Assembly (NCBI RefSeq): GCF_011927955.1
Contig: NZ_JAATJN010000001.1
Location: forward strand, 248,001 to 312,000
Origin: Brevibacterium marinum
Lineage (GTDB): Bacteria > Actinomycetota > Actinomycetes > Actinomycetales > Brevibacteriaceae
DNA: 64,000 bases
Direction of reading: 5' to 3'
Part shown: positions 44,689 to 53,369 of the stretch, one piece after another
Layout of the letters: each line of letters starts with the position of its first letter
Position numbering within the stretch: position 1 is the stretch's first letter
Position numbers and translations under genes: made by a program
Notes under the pieces: generated by a model
What the model was told of the DNA's origin: nothing
The model's input: the letters and a program-made list of their open reading frames with translations, nothing else
Databases searched by the model: none

Positions 44689-44705
44689 TTGCGCACTTCA
44701 CGCAC
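44689..44705 (+). promoter_or_regulatory. Acid-sugar regulon operator, site B
   Basis: TTGCGCACTTCACGCAC differs from site A at one position and lies about 50 bases before the DUF1537 kinase start. Confidence 0.6.
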
Positions 44706-44751
44706 ATATGACATTCTGGAAACCCAGCAGGACCGGACGCAGAGGAGTGCC

Positions 44752-46098
44752 ATGTCGATTTCAGACACAGGCGTCCTCGTCCTCGCAGACGATCTCAGCG
44801 GTGCGGCCGAGGCCGCAGTCACGCTCGGCACTGCCGTGCGCATCATCCTCTCCAGCCCAGACCCAGATGATTACTCTCTCGAGATCGGTGCCGACTCGTC
44901 ATCGGATGTCGCCGTCGATCTCGACTGCCGCTATGTCTCCCCCGCGGCTGCCGCTTCACGCACACGGAACGCACTTGCGAGTCCGGGCCACGAGGAGCGC
45001 TTCACCGTCATCAAGATCGATTCGCTGCTGCGGGGGAATATCGCAGCACACCTCTCGGCAGCGTTGGATCGCTCGTCCGGCCCCGTGCTCTTCGCCCCGG
45101 CCCTCCCCCAACAGAACCGCACAGTCGTCGATGGCGTCCCCCTCGTCGATGGAATCCGACTCGACGAGACGACAGCGTGGGACGTCGAGGACGGCTCGGC
45201 CCCGACACACCTGCGCGACCTGTGCCCCGAACCGCCTGCCCACCTTGACCTGCGCCGACTGCGCACCAATGAGCCGCAGGAACTCGCCTCCCGCTTTCGC
45301 GCTGCCCGGCTGGTCACCGCCGATGCCGAAACGATGGATGATCTGAGGCGGGTCGTCGCCTTGGCGGAATCCGTCGGCGCATTGGTCGTCGGCTCCGCGG
45401 CAGCTGTCAGAGCCTTCGCGGACATTCGCTCCAGTCGCCCGATACCGCCCACCGGCTCCAGCCCCTCGCAGGCCCGTGTGGATCAGCCGGGCACATCGGA
45501 ACTCCCGATCCTCTTCGCAGTCGGCACAGCTGCGGATCGCATCGATGACCAGCTGGATCACCTCCGAACGCAGGCGAAGGTGGATGTGTTCGACTTCCCG
45601 GCGACTGAGGTGGCCGCCTGGGGCGACGATGCCATGGCCCTGTCCTCCGCCGCCGAACGGGTGCGACAACGACTGACCACGGCCCACCTCGTCGTCCGGC
45701 TCACGGACACCGGAGAATCGGTCGATGCCCGTCCCCTGCCCGGACTGCTGGCCGAGCTTGTCGCGCAGTCCCTCACAGGCTTCGGCCCGGCCCACCTGGC
45801 CGCCACCGGCGGCGAAACGGCTCGGGCAGTGCTCGACCGCCTCGGTGTCCGAGCCCTCGACACGATTCGGGAGATCCACCCGGGGGCCGTCCTGTCACAG
45901 GTCCCGACCACCTCGGCGAGATCAGGTGCACGCACGGAGCTCTGCCGAGTCGTCACCCGACCGGGCGGTCAGGGCGACGAGTCCTCCCTCACGCTCATCC
46001 ACGAGGCACTGTCCCAGTCCACGCCCGTCCAGCCGCATCACCGCGAACCTCAGCCACCACCGCGAACCTTTTCGCGAACCACGAAGGAGAACGAATGA
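44752..46098 (+). CDS. Four-carbon acid-sugar kinase (DUF1537)
   Basis: This 448-residue kinase has the N-terminal ADDLSGA motif, IKIDSLLRGN, and the C-terminal nucleotide-binding TGGETARAVLDRLG and PGAVLS. The family phosphorylates D-threonate, D-erythronate or L-threonate at O4. The product is normally oxidised by a PdxA2-type dehydrogenase, which is exactly the next gene (ATGA overlap). AGAGGAG precedes the ATG. Confidence 0.93.
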   Translation: MSISDTGVLVLADDLSGAAEAAVTLGTAVRIILSSPDPDDYSLEIGADSSSDVAVDLDCRYVSPAAAASRTRNALASPGHEERFTVIKIDSLLRGNIAAHLSAALDRSSGPVLFAPALPQQNRTVVDGVPLVDGIRLDETTAWDVEDGSAPTHLRDLCPEPPAHLDLRRLRTNEPQELASRFRAARLVTADAETMDDLRRVVALAESVGALVVGSAAAVRAFADIRSSRPIPPTGSSPSQARVDQPGTSELPILFAVGTAADRIDDQLDHLRTQAKVDVFDFPATEVAAWGDDAMALSSAAERVRQRLTTAHLVVRLTDTGESVDARPLPGLLAELVAQSLTGFGPAHLAATGGETARAVLDRLGVRALDTIREIHPGAVLSQVPTTSARSGARTELCRVVTRPGGQGDESSLTLIHEALSQSTPVQPHHREPQPPPRTFSRTTKENE

Positions 46099-47087
46099 AC
46101 TCGCGTCCCACCGTCGCAGTGACAATGGGAGACGGGGCCGGCGTCGGTCCGGAGATCTGCGTCGCCGCCTGCCTCGACCCCACTGTGCTCGCCGTGGCCC
46201 GACCCGTCGTCATCGGAGACGCCGCCCGGCTGGAACGGGCCGCCGAGGCCCTCAGCACCGAGGTCGCGATTCGCACCATCGACTCGCCCTCCGAGGCTGG
46301 GGATTGTCCGGGAGTCATCCACGTCATCGACCTCGATCTGCTGCCCGCCGATCTGCCCTGGGGCGAGCTCTCGACCGTCGCCGGCGACGCCGCGTTCCGC
46401 TATATCGAACGGGCGTCGGAGCTGGCCATGTCCAGCGACGTCCAGGCCATCTGCACAGCTCCCCTGAATAAGGAGGCGCTGCATTCGGCCGGCCACCAGT
46501 ACCCCGGTCATACGGAGATGCTCGCTTCGCTCACGGGCACCAAGGAGGTCTCCATGATGCTCTCCTCCCCCAAGCTGCGCGTCATCCACGTCACGACCCA
46601 CATCGGTCTCATCGACGCGGTGGCCAGGATCGAACCCGGCCTGGTGGAGCGCACGGTCCGGCGCGGCAACGAGGCGCTGGTCAGAGCCGGCATCGAGCAT
46701 CCGCATATCGGGGTGTGCGCGATCAATCCGCATGCCGGAGAGAACGGCCTGTTCGGGTACGGCGAGGAAGAGGAGAAGATCATTCCCGCCATCTCGGCAC
46801 TGCAGAACGACGGCATCGACGCCGCCGGGCCGCTGCCGGCCGACACGGCCTTCTTTCTCGCCGGTCGCGGCGACTACGATCTCATCGTCGCCATGTATCA
46901 CGATCAGGGCCACGGCCCGATCAAGGTCCTGGGCATCGAAGCCGGCGTCAACATCACCGTGGGGCTGCCGGTGATCCGCACATCGGTGGACCACGGAACG
47001 GCCTTCGACATCGCCGGTACCGGCAAGGTCGACACGGCCAGCATGAGCGAGGCCATGCGGCAGGCCGCAGCGTTGGCTGCTGTCTGA
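46095..47087 (+). CDS. pdxA2: PdxA2-type 4-phospho-acid-sugar dehydrogenase
   Basis: This 330-residue PdxA-family enzyme has the metal-binding His in GHTEML, a His in HVTTHIGL, and YHDQGHGPIK near the C-terminus. Beside a DUF1537 kinase, PdxA2 oxidises and decarboxylates 4-phospho-threonate or 4-phospho-erythronate to dihydroxyacetone phosphate. It is not expected to be the vitamin B6 enzyme. Confidence 0.92.
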   Translation: MNSRPTVAVTMGDGAGVGPEICVAACLDPTVLAVARPVVIGDAARLERAAEALSTEVAIRTIDSPSEAGDCPGVIHVIDLDLLPADLPWGELSTVAGDAAFRYIERASELAMSSDVQAICTAPLNKEALHSAGHQYPGHTEMLASLTGTKEVSMMLSSPKLRVIHVTTHIGLIDAVARIEPGLVERTVRRGNEALVRAGIEHPHIGVCAINPHAGENGLFGYGEEEEKIIPAISALQNDGIDAAGPLPADTAFFLAGRGDYDLIVAMYHDQGHGPIKVLGIEAGVNITVGLPVIRTSVDHGTAFDIAGTGKVDTASMSEAMRQAAALAAV

Positions 47088-47117
47088 GGGCCACCGGATC
47101 CATCTTGCCGAAAGCCA

Positions 47118-47200
47118 GCGATCGGCACGGGCTGCGCGATCGGCAGTTCCGGAAGCGAGCGAGCGGCAGGGTCTGAGCGATCGGCAGTTCCGGATGCGAA
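47118..47200 (+). repeat. 41-bp-period repeat between pdxA2 and deoR
   Basis: GCGATCGGCAGTTCCGGA occurs at 47136-47153 and 47177-47194. A shorter relative (GCGATCGGCA) starts at 47118. Confidence 0.8.
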
Positions 47201-47377
47201 CCCGGAACGCCCCATCAGCGTTCCTCCACCGCGAATTCAAGCGGGAGCGAGGTTTCGCGATACAGTGGCCGCACGACCACGAGCCGCCCAGAGACGAGCG
47301 GCACGAGGTGCATCCGACACGGAATGCACACCGCACACAACACGGATCGCACACCGAATGTAGGCATCGGGAGAGAG

Positions 47378-48169
47378 ATGAACGCAGGCGACAGACGCGA
47401 AGAGATCATCCAGCGGGTTCGGGCACAGGGCGAGATGAGCGTCGAGACTCTGTCGGAGATGCTGGGAGTCACTGCCTCGACGATCCGTCGCGACCTCGCC
47501 CGACTCACCGACGCAGGAGACCTCGCGCGCACCTACGGCGGTGTCATCGCCGTCTCCACGGAATCCGAAAGCACGCTGGACGAACGCTCCCTCGAGGCAC
47601 CGGAGATCAAACGGGCCCTCGGCATCTGGTGCGCCCGTCAGGTGCCGACCGGCTCGCATGTGCTTCTCGACGCCGGCAGCACCACCGCGCAGATCGCTCG
47701 AGCCCTGCGCGAGACCGCCCCGCTGTCCGTGGTCTCCACAGGGCTCACCTCATTGCAGCAGATGGCAGGGGCGCCAGACGTCGAGTTCACTCTGCTCGGC
47801 GGTCGATATCGCTCGATCAGCCAGGGCTTCATCGGGCCGATCACCGAGGTCGGTCTGGAGAAGTTCACCTTCGACTTCGCCTTCCTCGGAGCAGACGCGG
47901 TCACCGCTGAGGATGGCGTCTGCGAAGCAACGCCCGAGCAGGTTCGCCTCAAGGAACTCATGAGCCGCAGGGCCACCCACGTCCACGTCGTCGCACACGC
48001 CGCCAAGCTGGGGCAGCGCCCGTTCCACGCGTGGGCAGACCTGGGCAACGGGTGGACGTTGGTGACCGACGACTCCGCCGAGGCGGAACAGATCAGAGCC
48101 TTCGAAGCCCGCGGAATCACGGTGGTCACCGTCGACGGAATGGGAGTCGCTCAGCCTCCTCGCGACTGA
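47378..48169 (+). CDS. DeoR/GlpR-family regulator of the acid-sugar genes
   Basis: This 263-residue protein has an N-terminal DeoR HTH (RREEIIQRVRAQGEMSVETL, then TASTIRRDLARL) and a phosphosugar-sensing isomerase-like domain (LLDAGSTTAQIARAL, FLGADAV). Such proteins commonly sense phosphorylated intermediates. It lies downstream of the kinase and pdxA2 and is the best candidate to bind the four shared operator copies. GGGAGAGAG precedes the ATG. Confidence 0.9.
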   Translation: MNAGDRREEIIQRVRAQGEMSVETLSEMLGVTASTIRRDLARLTDAGDLARTYGGVIAVSTESESTLDERSLEAPEIKRALGIWCARQVPTGSHVLLDAGSTTAQIARALRETAPLSVVSTGLTSLQQMAGAPDVEFTLLGGRYRSISQGFIGPITEVGLEKFTFDFAFLGADAVTAEDGVCEATPEQVRLKELMSRRATHVHVVAHAAKLGQRPFHAWADLGNGWTLVTDDSAEAEQIRAFEARGITVVTVDGMGVAQPPRD

Positions 48170-48185
48170 GGCCCAAACGACGCCA

Positions 48186-48217
48186 GAGCTCCCTGACCGG
48201 CAACCGGCAGGGAGCTC
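48186..48217. terminator. Hairpin between convergent deoR and sialidase-like genes
   Basis: GAGCTCCCTG and CAGGGAGCTC form perfect arms. Inside, CCGG-CAA-CCGG extends the stem after one bulged A. Confidence 0.75.
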
Positions 48218-48244
48218 GTTCATCTGTGTGTCAGTCGGCTGAGA

Positions 48245-49414
48245 TCAGCCCCAGAGCTTGCAGTCGGTGTGGACCTGGTCCTCGACTCCCGAAATCCAGT
48301 CCTCGGCGAAGACCACGTGGCGAATCGCACGACGTGAGCTGTAGGCGTAGACGACGTGGATGAGTCCCTCGGAGTCGACGATGCCGTGTGGGTACTCCTG
48401 ACGGCGGTTGCTGCGCAGATTGCCCTCGCCCGCGAAACCGTCACCGGGCTCGATGACTCGTCGCACCGGCCACGTCCGGCCTTCATCGTCGGACACGGCG
48501 ATGACGATCCTCATCCGCTCATACGGCCACACCACCTCGGCGGGTCTCTGCGCGATCTGGTGCTCGTTCGAGACCAGAGCCAGCATTCCCGAGGGCAGCA
48601 GGAAGGCGCTGAGACCGGCGTTGTTGTTCGGGATCTCTGTCGCTTCGGGCTCTGTCCAGGTGTCTCCGCCGTCCTCGGACCGGCTGATGTAGACCCAATC
48701 GGCGAAGCGCGAGCGGAACAGGCATACGAGGCGCCCCGGGGCGAGTTCGACGACATTGGGATGAACCCGACCGGCGGCGTCGGGAAATTCGACCTGTCGC
48801 CAGGCGCTGCCTGCGTCCTCGGAGATCTGGAGCACCGGCTGATCAGATCCGTTCTTCGAGTCGTCATCGAAGCACAGCCATTGGGGATGGATCCACCGGC
48901 CGTCACTGAGCACCTGGATGGGCTGGCGGCAGAATGTGCCTTCACGGTCGAAGAGCGTCTCGGGCTCGGTCCAGGTGGCCCCGTCGTCCTCCGAGCAAAC
49001 CGCCTTCACCACCGAGGTGTGCTGCAGGTTGAAGGTCTCGGGAATGCCGGACTGCCGAGATGACTGGGACGTGTAGACCAGCCACACTCGACCGTCGGGA
49101 GCACGGAAGAGCCCCGGGTTCTGATCGGAGCGGATCTCGTCATGAGTCACGGCCCGCGATTCCGACCAGGCCGCGGTCGACGGATCGAAGTCGGAGACGA
49201 GGACGTCGATGTCCTTGTTGCCCTCGTCGCTGCCGCCGAACCAGGCCGCGAGCAGCCTCCCCTCCGGCAGGTCGAGGATCGACGGCGCATGGTTGGACCG
49301 GCGGTCGGTGGGGATGATGGCCGCGGCACTGTCGGAATCCTCGAAGTACCTGAGCCTGCCGTCGGCCGGCGCCGCGGGGACGTGGTCGAGACTCGGATTC
49401 GTGAGCAGGTTCAT
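48245..49414 (-). CDS. Sialidase-family (BNR repeat) protein, cytosolic
   Basis: This 389-residue beta-propeller protein has four Asp-box motifs (SEDDGATW, SEDAGSAW, SEDGGDTW, SDDEGRTW). No signal peptide is present, so it probably acts in the cytoplasm on an imported oligosaccharide or sugar-acid conjugate rather than on host glycans. It follows the second NRAMP-like gene by 88 bases on the same strand. The catalytic Tyr/Glu of true sialidases could not be assigned, so the enzymatic activity is uncertain. Confidence 0.82.
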   Translation of the reverse strand: MNLLTNPSLDHVPAAPADGRLRYFEDSDSAAAIIPTDRRSNHAPSILDLPEGRLLAAWFGGSDEGNKDIDVLVSDFDPSTAAWSESRAVTHDEIRSDQNPGLFRAPDGRVWLVYTSQSSRQSGIPETFNLQHTSVVKAVCSEDDGATWTEPETLFDREGTFCRQPIQVLSDGRWIHPQWLCFDDDSKNGSDQPVLQISEDAGSAWRQVEFPDAAGRVHPNVVELAPGRLVCLFRSRFADWVYISRSEDGGDTWTEPEATEIPNNNAGLSAFLLPSGMLALVSNEHQIAQRPAEVVWPYERMRIVIAVSDDEGRTWPVRRVIEPGDGFAGEGNLRSNRRQEYPHGIVDSEGLIHVVYAYSSRRAIRHVVFAEDWISGVEDQVHTDCKLWG

Positions 49415-49502
49415 AAGTGGTTCCTTTGCTGTGTGGTCGGCGTCGGGATACTCAGGGCCATCGGGGTCATCAGGATGATCGGGTTCGCCGCAGCCATCGG
49501 AC

Positions 49503-50864
49503 TCACCCGAAGGCGGTTTCGAACATCGACGGAATCTGCATGGCGATCTGGACTCCGACGACGATCGCGATGATGCCGAGGATACCCAGCAGCGCCGTCT
49601 GCCACTTCCGGTTCACCGCGTACCTGTGCATGTGCTTCTTCCGCGATGTCAGGAGGAGGATGCAGACCACGATGATCGGCAGGCTGAGCACGGTCGAGAT
49701 CGCCGTCCCGACGATGTTGAGCGAAACCAGATCGGGCGCACCCGGAACGGTCGAGGCCAGAGGAACGATGATGAAGACGATCGCCTGGATCCACCGGAAT
49801 GCGGGATTCTCCTCATCGCGGCCGAGGTACTTGCGCATCGAGGGCACGGAGTGGTTGATGCCGTTGATCGCCAGCTGCGAGAACCCGCGCGATTGCGGCG
49901 GGAAGCTCGTCATCGCGGCGAAGAAGATGCACATCCACAGCAAGAAGGGGCCGAGGGGGCCCACAGCGACGGAGAGCATGTGGGAGAGGTCGAATTCGTC
50001 GGAGATCGAGAAACCCGGATGTCCGGCACTGAACTCGGCGGCCACGATCCAGAACAGCAGGTTGATGATGAGCAGCGGTGCCATTCCGGCGATGAGGTCG
50101 AACTGCTGGATCCGGCGATACTTCGGCCCCACCCATCCTTTGTCGCGCATGAACCCGGAATAGAGCAGGTTGGGCATGTTCCCGGCGATGGTGCCGATAG
50201 TCGCCGAGGCGATGACGATGGGAGCGAAGGCAGAGGTGTTCTGCTCCTCGGGGATCTCGAAGGCCAGCCCCTCCAAGAATCCTGCAATGTCGAAGGTCCC
50301 GATCTTGATGAGCGCGTAGACGAAGGCGACGATCATCGCGACGGAGGCGAATCGTGCGAAGTACTCGAGGACGACGAACTGCTTACGCAGCATGACCAGC
50401 GAGAGGGTCAGCGCCACGATGGCCACCGCGCAGAAGAATCGACCCCAGCTGCCGCCCCACTGGCCGCCGGTGAGTTCGTGCAGTCCGGTGGCCGCGGCCA
50501 GAACGAAGGTCGCCTGGGTGATGAACCCGGCGATGATGACGACTCCGGCCATGACGCCGGGGAGCGCGGGAGCCAAACGGGCGAAGCCGTCGAGGATCTG
50601 AGTGTCACCGTGCTTGTTCATCAGCGTGTACTTCGCGATGGACGAGATGATGAAGGTGCGAGCGACCAACGACAGGACCAGGGTCCACAGCAGCGCGTAC
50701 CCGTAGGAGGCACCGGACACCGAGGAGCTGACGAGGTCACCTGTGCCGAGGAACGACATTGCCAGCACCAGGCCCGGGCCGACGGATGTGACGAGGCCGA
50801 GCCCCCGCGGGAGAGGCAACTGGCGTGGTTGTGATGAATCCATGCTATGGACGTCGGTGGCCAT
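49503..50864 (-). CDS. Second NRAMP-fold transporter without the metal motif
   Basis: This 453-residue protein has about 11 hydrophobic segments. Helix 1 reads VGPGLVLAMSFLGTGDLV, with GTGD in place of DPGN. The helix-6 region lacks MPH (ASATIGTIAGNMPNLLYSGF). It differs strongly from the paralogue at 40130, so this is not a recent duplication. The ATG at 50864 is chosen for GGAG eight bases upstream. Its promoter carries operator site D. It is probably an organic-acid carrier feeding the sialidase-like protein's pathway. Confidence 0.8.
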   Translation of the reverse strand: MATDVHSMDSSQPRQLPLPRGLGLVTSVGPGLVLAMSFLGTGDLVSSSVSGASYGYALLWTLVLSLVARTFIISSIAKYTLMNKHGDTQILDGFARLAPALPGVMAGVVIIAGFITQATFVLAAATGLHELTGGQWGGSWGRFFCAVAIVALTLSLVMLRKQFVVLEYFARFASVAMIVAFVYALIKIGTFDIAGFLEGLAFEIPEEQNTSAFAPIVIASATIGTIAGNMPNLLYSGFMRDKGWVGPKYRRIQQFDLIAGMAPLLIINLLFWIVAAEFSAGHPGFSISDEFDLSHMLSVAVGPLGPFLLWMCIFFAAMTSFPPQSRGFSQLAINGINHSVPSMRKYLGRDEENPAFRWIQAIVFIIVPLASTVPGAPDLVSLNIVGTAISTVLSLPIIVVCILLLTSRKKHMHRYAVNRKWQTALLGILGIIAIVVGVQIAMQIPSMFETAFG

Positions 50865-50979
50865 GGCGCGCACTCCAGTGTGTAGACGATCGGATGACTG
50901 ACGACCGGTGCCGCATTCATGCGGAAGCACTCGTTGCGTACATCCACCTACATGCGTGGTCTACGTAGAGACTAACTCA

Positions 50980-50999
50980 TTTCTGCGTGTTTTGCGCAA
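50980..50999 (-). promoter_or_regulatory. Acid-sugar regulon operator, site D
   Basis: On the minus strand this reads TTGCGCAAAACACGCAGAAA, sharing TTGCGCA and CACGCA with sites A and B and GCAGAAA with site C. It is oriented toward the NRAMP-like gene at 50864. Confidence 0.55.
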
Positions 51000-51007
51000 T
51001 ATATATT

Positions 51008-51026
51008 CCGAATAGTGGACATTCGG
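51008..51026. promoter_or_regulatory. Inverted repeat in the NRAMP/TSUP divergent region
   Basis: CCGAAT and ATTCGG arms are separated by seven bases in the spacer between the leftward NRAMP-like gene and the rightward TSUP gene. Confidence 0.4.
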
Positions 51027-51143
51027 CTCGATATGCGCAGTTAGGTGAGATGATAGTCGCTCAATGAGAGCACGAACCCGAGCTCTCGGCCCACACTGGC
51101 ACACCCGATCCGCAACGATGCAGTGCGAAGGAGCAGAGCTTCG

Positions 51144-51875
51144 ATGGAGATGGCCCACTACCTCATCATCGGAGCTGTGGTGTTGGGCTCGGCCTGCGTG
51201 CAGGGCTCCGTCGGCTTCGGGCTCGGGATGATCACGGCTCCGGTCCTCGTGCTGCTCCAGCCGGACCTGCTCCCGGCCGCGCTGCTTCTGCTGGCAGTGC
51301 TCACATCTCTCACCGCCTTTCTGCGCGAGCGCGCAGATGTGGATTGGAAGCTCGTGGGCTGGGGCGTGCTCGGCCGCCTGCCGGGCATCGCCATCGGCAC
51401 GACCGCCGTGGTGCTGCTGCCGAATGAGGGCCTGTCGCTGCTCTTGGCGGTCACAGTACTGGGCGGAGTCGGGTTCAGCCTGGTGGGCTGGTCGCCCGCG
51501 GCCGGAGGACGGAACATGTTCCTCGCCAGCAGCGTCTCGGGAATCTTCGGCACGGCAACGAGCATCGGCGGGCCGCCCATCGCCCTCGTGCTCCGGTCGC
51601 TCGACCCCTCATCGATGCGTTCGACGATGAGTGCCTACTTCACCATCGGCAGCATCCTCTCGCTGACGGGGCTGACGATCGGCGGTGAGGTCAGGAGCGA
51701 ACACCTCATCGCTGCGGCCACATTGCTGCCATTCATGGTCGCCGGACTCCTGCTGTCGAATCTGGTCATCCGTCGCGCCAATTCCACGGTGCTCTACCGT
51801 GTGGCCGTCGGCGCCTCCATCGTCGGGGCTCTTCTGGTCATCGGAGAGGTCACCGCTTCACTGCTCACACCGTGA
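51144..51875 (+). CDS. TSUP/TauE-SafE-family transporter
   Basis: This 243-residue protein has about eight hydrophobic segments and the TSUP pattern (SVGFGLGMITAPVLVLLQPD, GTATSIGGPPIALVL). The family exports or imports sulphite, sulphonates or small organic acids. The ATG at 51144 has AAGGAG 11 bases upstream. It sits between two acid-sugar transporter genes; its substrate is unknown. Confidence 0.85.
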   Translation: MEMAHYLIIGAVVLGSACVQGSVGFGLGMITAPVLVLLQPDLLPAALLLLAVLTSLTAFLRERADVDWKLVGWGVLGRLPGIAIGTTAVVLLPNEGLSLLLAVTVLGGVGFSLVGWSPAAGGRNMFLASSVSGIFGTATSIGGPPIALVLRSLDPSSMRSTMSAYFTIGSILSLTGLTIGGEVRSEHLIAAATLLPFMVAGLLLSNLVIRRANSTVLYRVAVGASIVGALLVIGEVTASLLTP

Positions 51876-51953
51876 GCGGCGTCGAGAGCATCTCGCGGTG
51901 AGTGCCCTCGAGAACATCTCACTCTGCGGGGATGCCGCCTGTCATTCTCAGCC

Positions 51954-51984
51954 GAAAAGTGATTAAATGACTTAATCACTTTTC
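51954..51984. promoter_or_regulatory. 13-bp perfect inverted repeat upstream of gntP
   Basis: GAAAAGTGATTAA and TTAATCACTTTTC are perfect arms with a 5-base centre, ending 22 bases before the GntP start. The GTGATTAA/TTAATCAC half-sites suit a GntR-type repressor. No such gene is in the window. Confidence 0.6.
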
Positions 51985-52006
51985 TCCGCTCAACGAGGAG
52001 CAGCCA

Positions 52007-53362
52007 ATGGTCATTCTCCACGCAATCATCGCAATTCTCGCAGTCGTCCTGCTCATCATACTGTTGAAGGTCGATCCAGTGATCTCACTGGTGATCGGCG
52101 CCATGTATTACGGCATCGCTGCGGGGCTCGGCCTGGAAAGGACTCTGACGACGATCGTCGAAGGGTTCGGATCGATCATGGCCGAGGTCGGCCTGCTCAT
52201 CGGCTTCGGTGTGCTCATCGGGGCACTGCTGTTCAATATGGGGGCTCTGCAGAGATTCGTCGAGCTGCTCCTCAGACTTTTGGGACCTCGTAAACTTCCT
52301 TATGCGCTGGCGACAGCCCTCACCGCGGTCTTCCCTTCGATCTACGTGGATGTGCAGCTCGTGCTGGCCTCGCCTCTGGCCCGAAATGCGGCACCGGCGC
52401 TCGGTCGTCGCGGACTGGGCATCATGGCCGGTTCGGTCACCGCCGGAATCCTCGTCGGATACGTGTTCGTCGTACCCGGTCTCGGCACGATTTCGATCGC
52501 AGGACTCCTGAACATTCCGCTTGCCCAGATGCTCGGCATCGGACTCGCCGTCGGTGTGGCCACGGTCCTGCTGACAGTGTTCGTCTACTCCTTCCTTGTG
52601 AAGCGCGGCTTCTGGAATCCCGAGACCGATGAGACCGGAACCGTGTCCGAAGCCGAGCAGGACGATTCGCCCGAGGCCGGTGGAACCACCGCCGTTCGAA
52701 CTCGCCGGCCGCACTTGGCTTTGGCACTCAGCCCGGTCTACGTACCGCTGATCTTCATTGCCTCCGGAGCGATCCTCAGCGCCTTCGACGCTGCCAACTC
52801 CATCACGGACTTCCTCGGCGATCCGGTCTTCGCCCTCTTCTTGGGGCTCGTCATCGCCTATGTGCTCTCCCAGATATTCAACGGACGACAGAAGACGAAT
52901 TCGTCGATGGAAGAAGGGTTCAGCACCACCGGCCAGATTCTCCTCATCACCGGTGTCGGAGGCTCGCTGGGCGAAGTCATCAGCGCCACGAACCTGGCAG
53001 ACGTTCTCGGCGGGCTGTTCACCGCGAATTCCGCCGCACCCGTCATCGTCAGCATCCTCATCGCCTGGCTCATCGCCGCGGTTCTGCATCTGGCGATCGG
53101 CTCCATCTCTGTGGCGGCGATCGCGGCCTCCGGCATCATCGGGCCCGTCCTCGGTCAGCTCGACATCTCGCCGATCATCATCGGTCTGGCGATCGGCTCG
53201 GGTGCGCTCTTCGCCCTGCAGGTCAACAGCAACTTCTTCTGGATGTTCCAGACGATGATGCAGGTGACGACCAAGGGCGCTCTGAAAGCGCTGACCTTTG
53301 TCACGGCCCTCGCCTCCGTCATCTCGCTCATCATCGTCTGTCTGCTCACGCCGTTCTTCTGA
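52007..53362 (+). CDS. GntP-family gluconate-type permease
   Basis: This 451-residue membrane protein has about 12 segments and GntP hallmarks such as GFGSIMAEVGLLIGFGVLIG and the C-terminal LQVNSNFFWMFQTMMQ. It carries gluconate or related aldonates by proton symport. A polar loop around residues 205-235 separates the halves. It is the most conventional acid-sugar importer in this region and has its own operator. GAGGAG lies upstream. Confidence 0.92.
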   Translation: MVILHAIIAILAVVLLIILLKVDPVISLVIGAMYYGIAAGLGLERTLTTIVEGFGSIMAEVGLLIGFGVLIGALLFNMGALQRFVELLLRLLGPRKLPYALATALTAVFPSIYVDVQLVLASPLARNAAPALGRRGLGIMAGSVTAGILVGYVFVVPGLGTISIAGLLNIPLAQMLGIGLAVGVATVLLTVFVYSFLVKRGFWNPETDETGTVSEAEQDDSPEAGGTTAVRTRRPHLALALSPVYVPLIFIASGAILSAFDAANSITDFLGDPVFALFLGLVIAYVLSQIFNGRQKTNSSMEEGFSTTGQILLITGVGGSLGEVISATNLADVLGGLFTANSAAPVIVSILIAWLIAAVLHLAIGSISVAAIAASGIIGPVLGQLDISPIIIGLAIGSGALFALQVNSNFFWMFQTMMQVTTKGALKALTFVTALASVISLIIVCLLTPFF

Positions 53363-53369
53363 GGCCGGC

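Noticed and set aside
46095..47087. Vitamin B6 biosynthetic PdxA
   Set aside because: Coupling to a DUF1537 kinase and a DeoR regulator matches the PdxA2 catabolic type; no other B6 genes are nearby.
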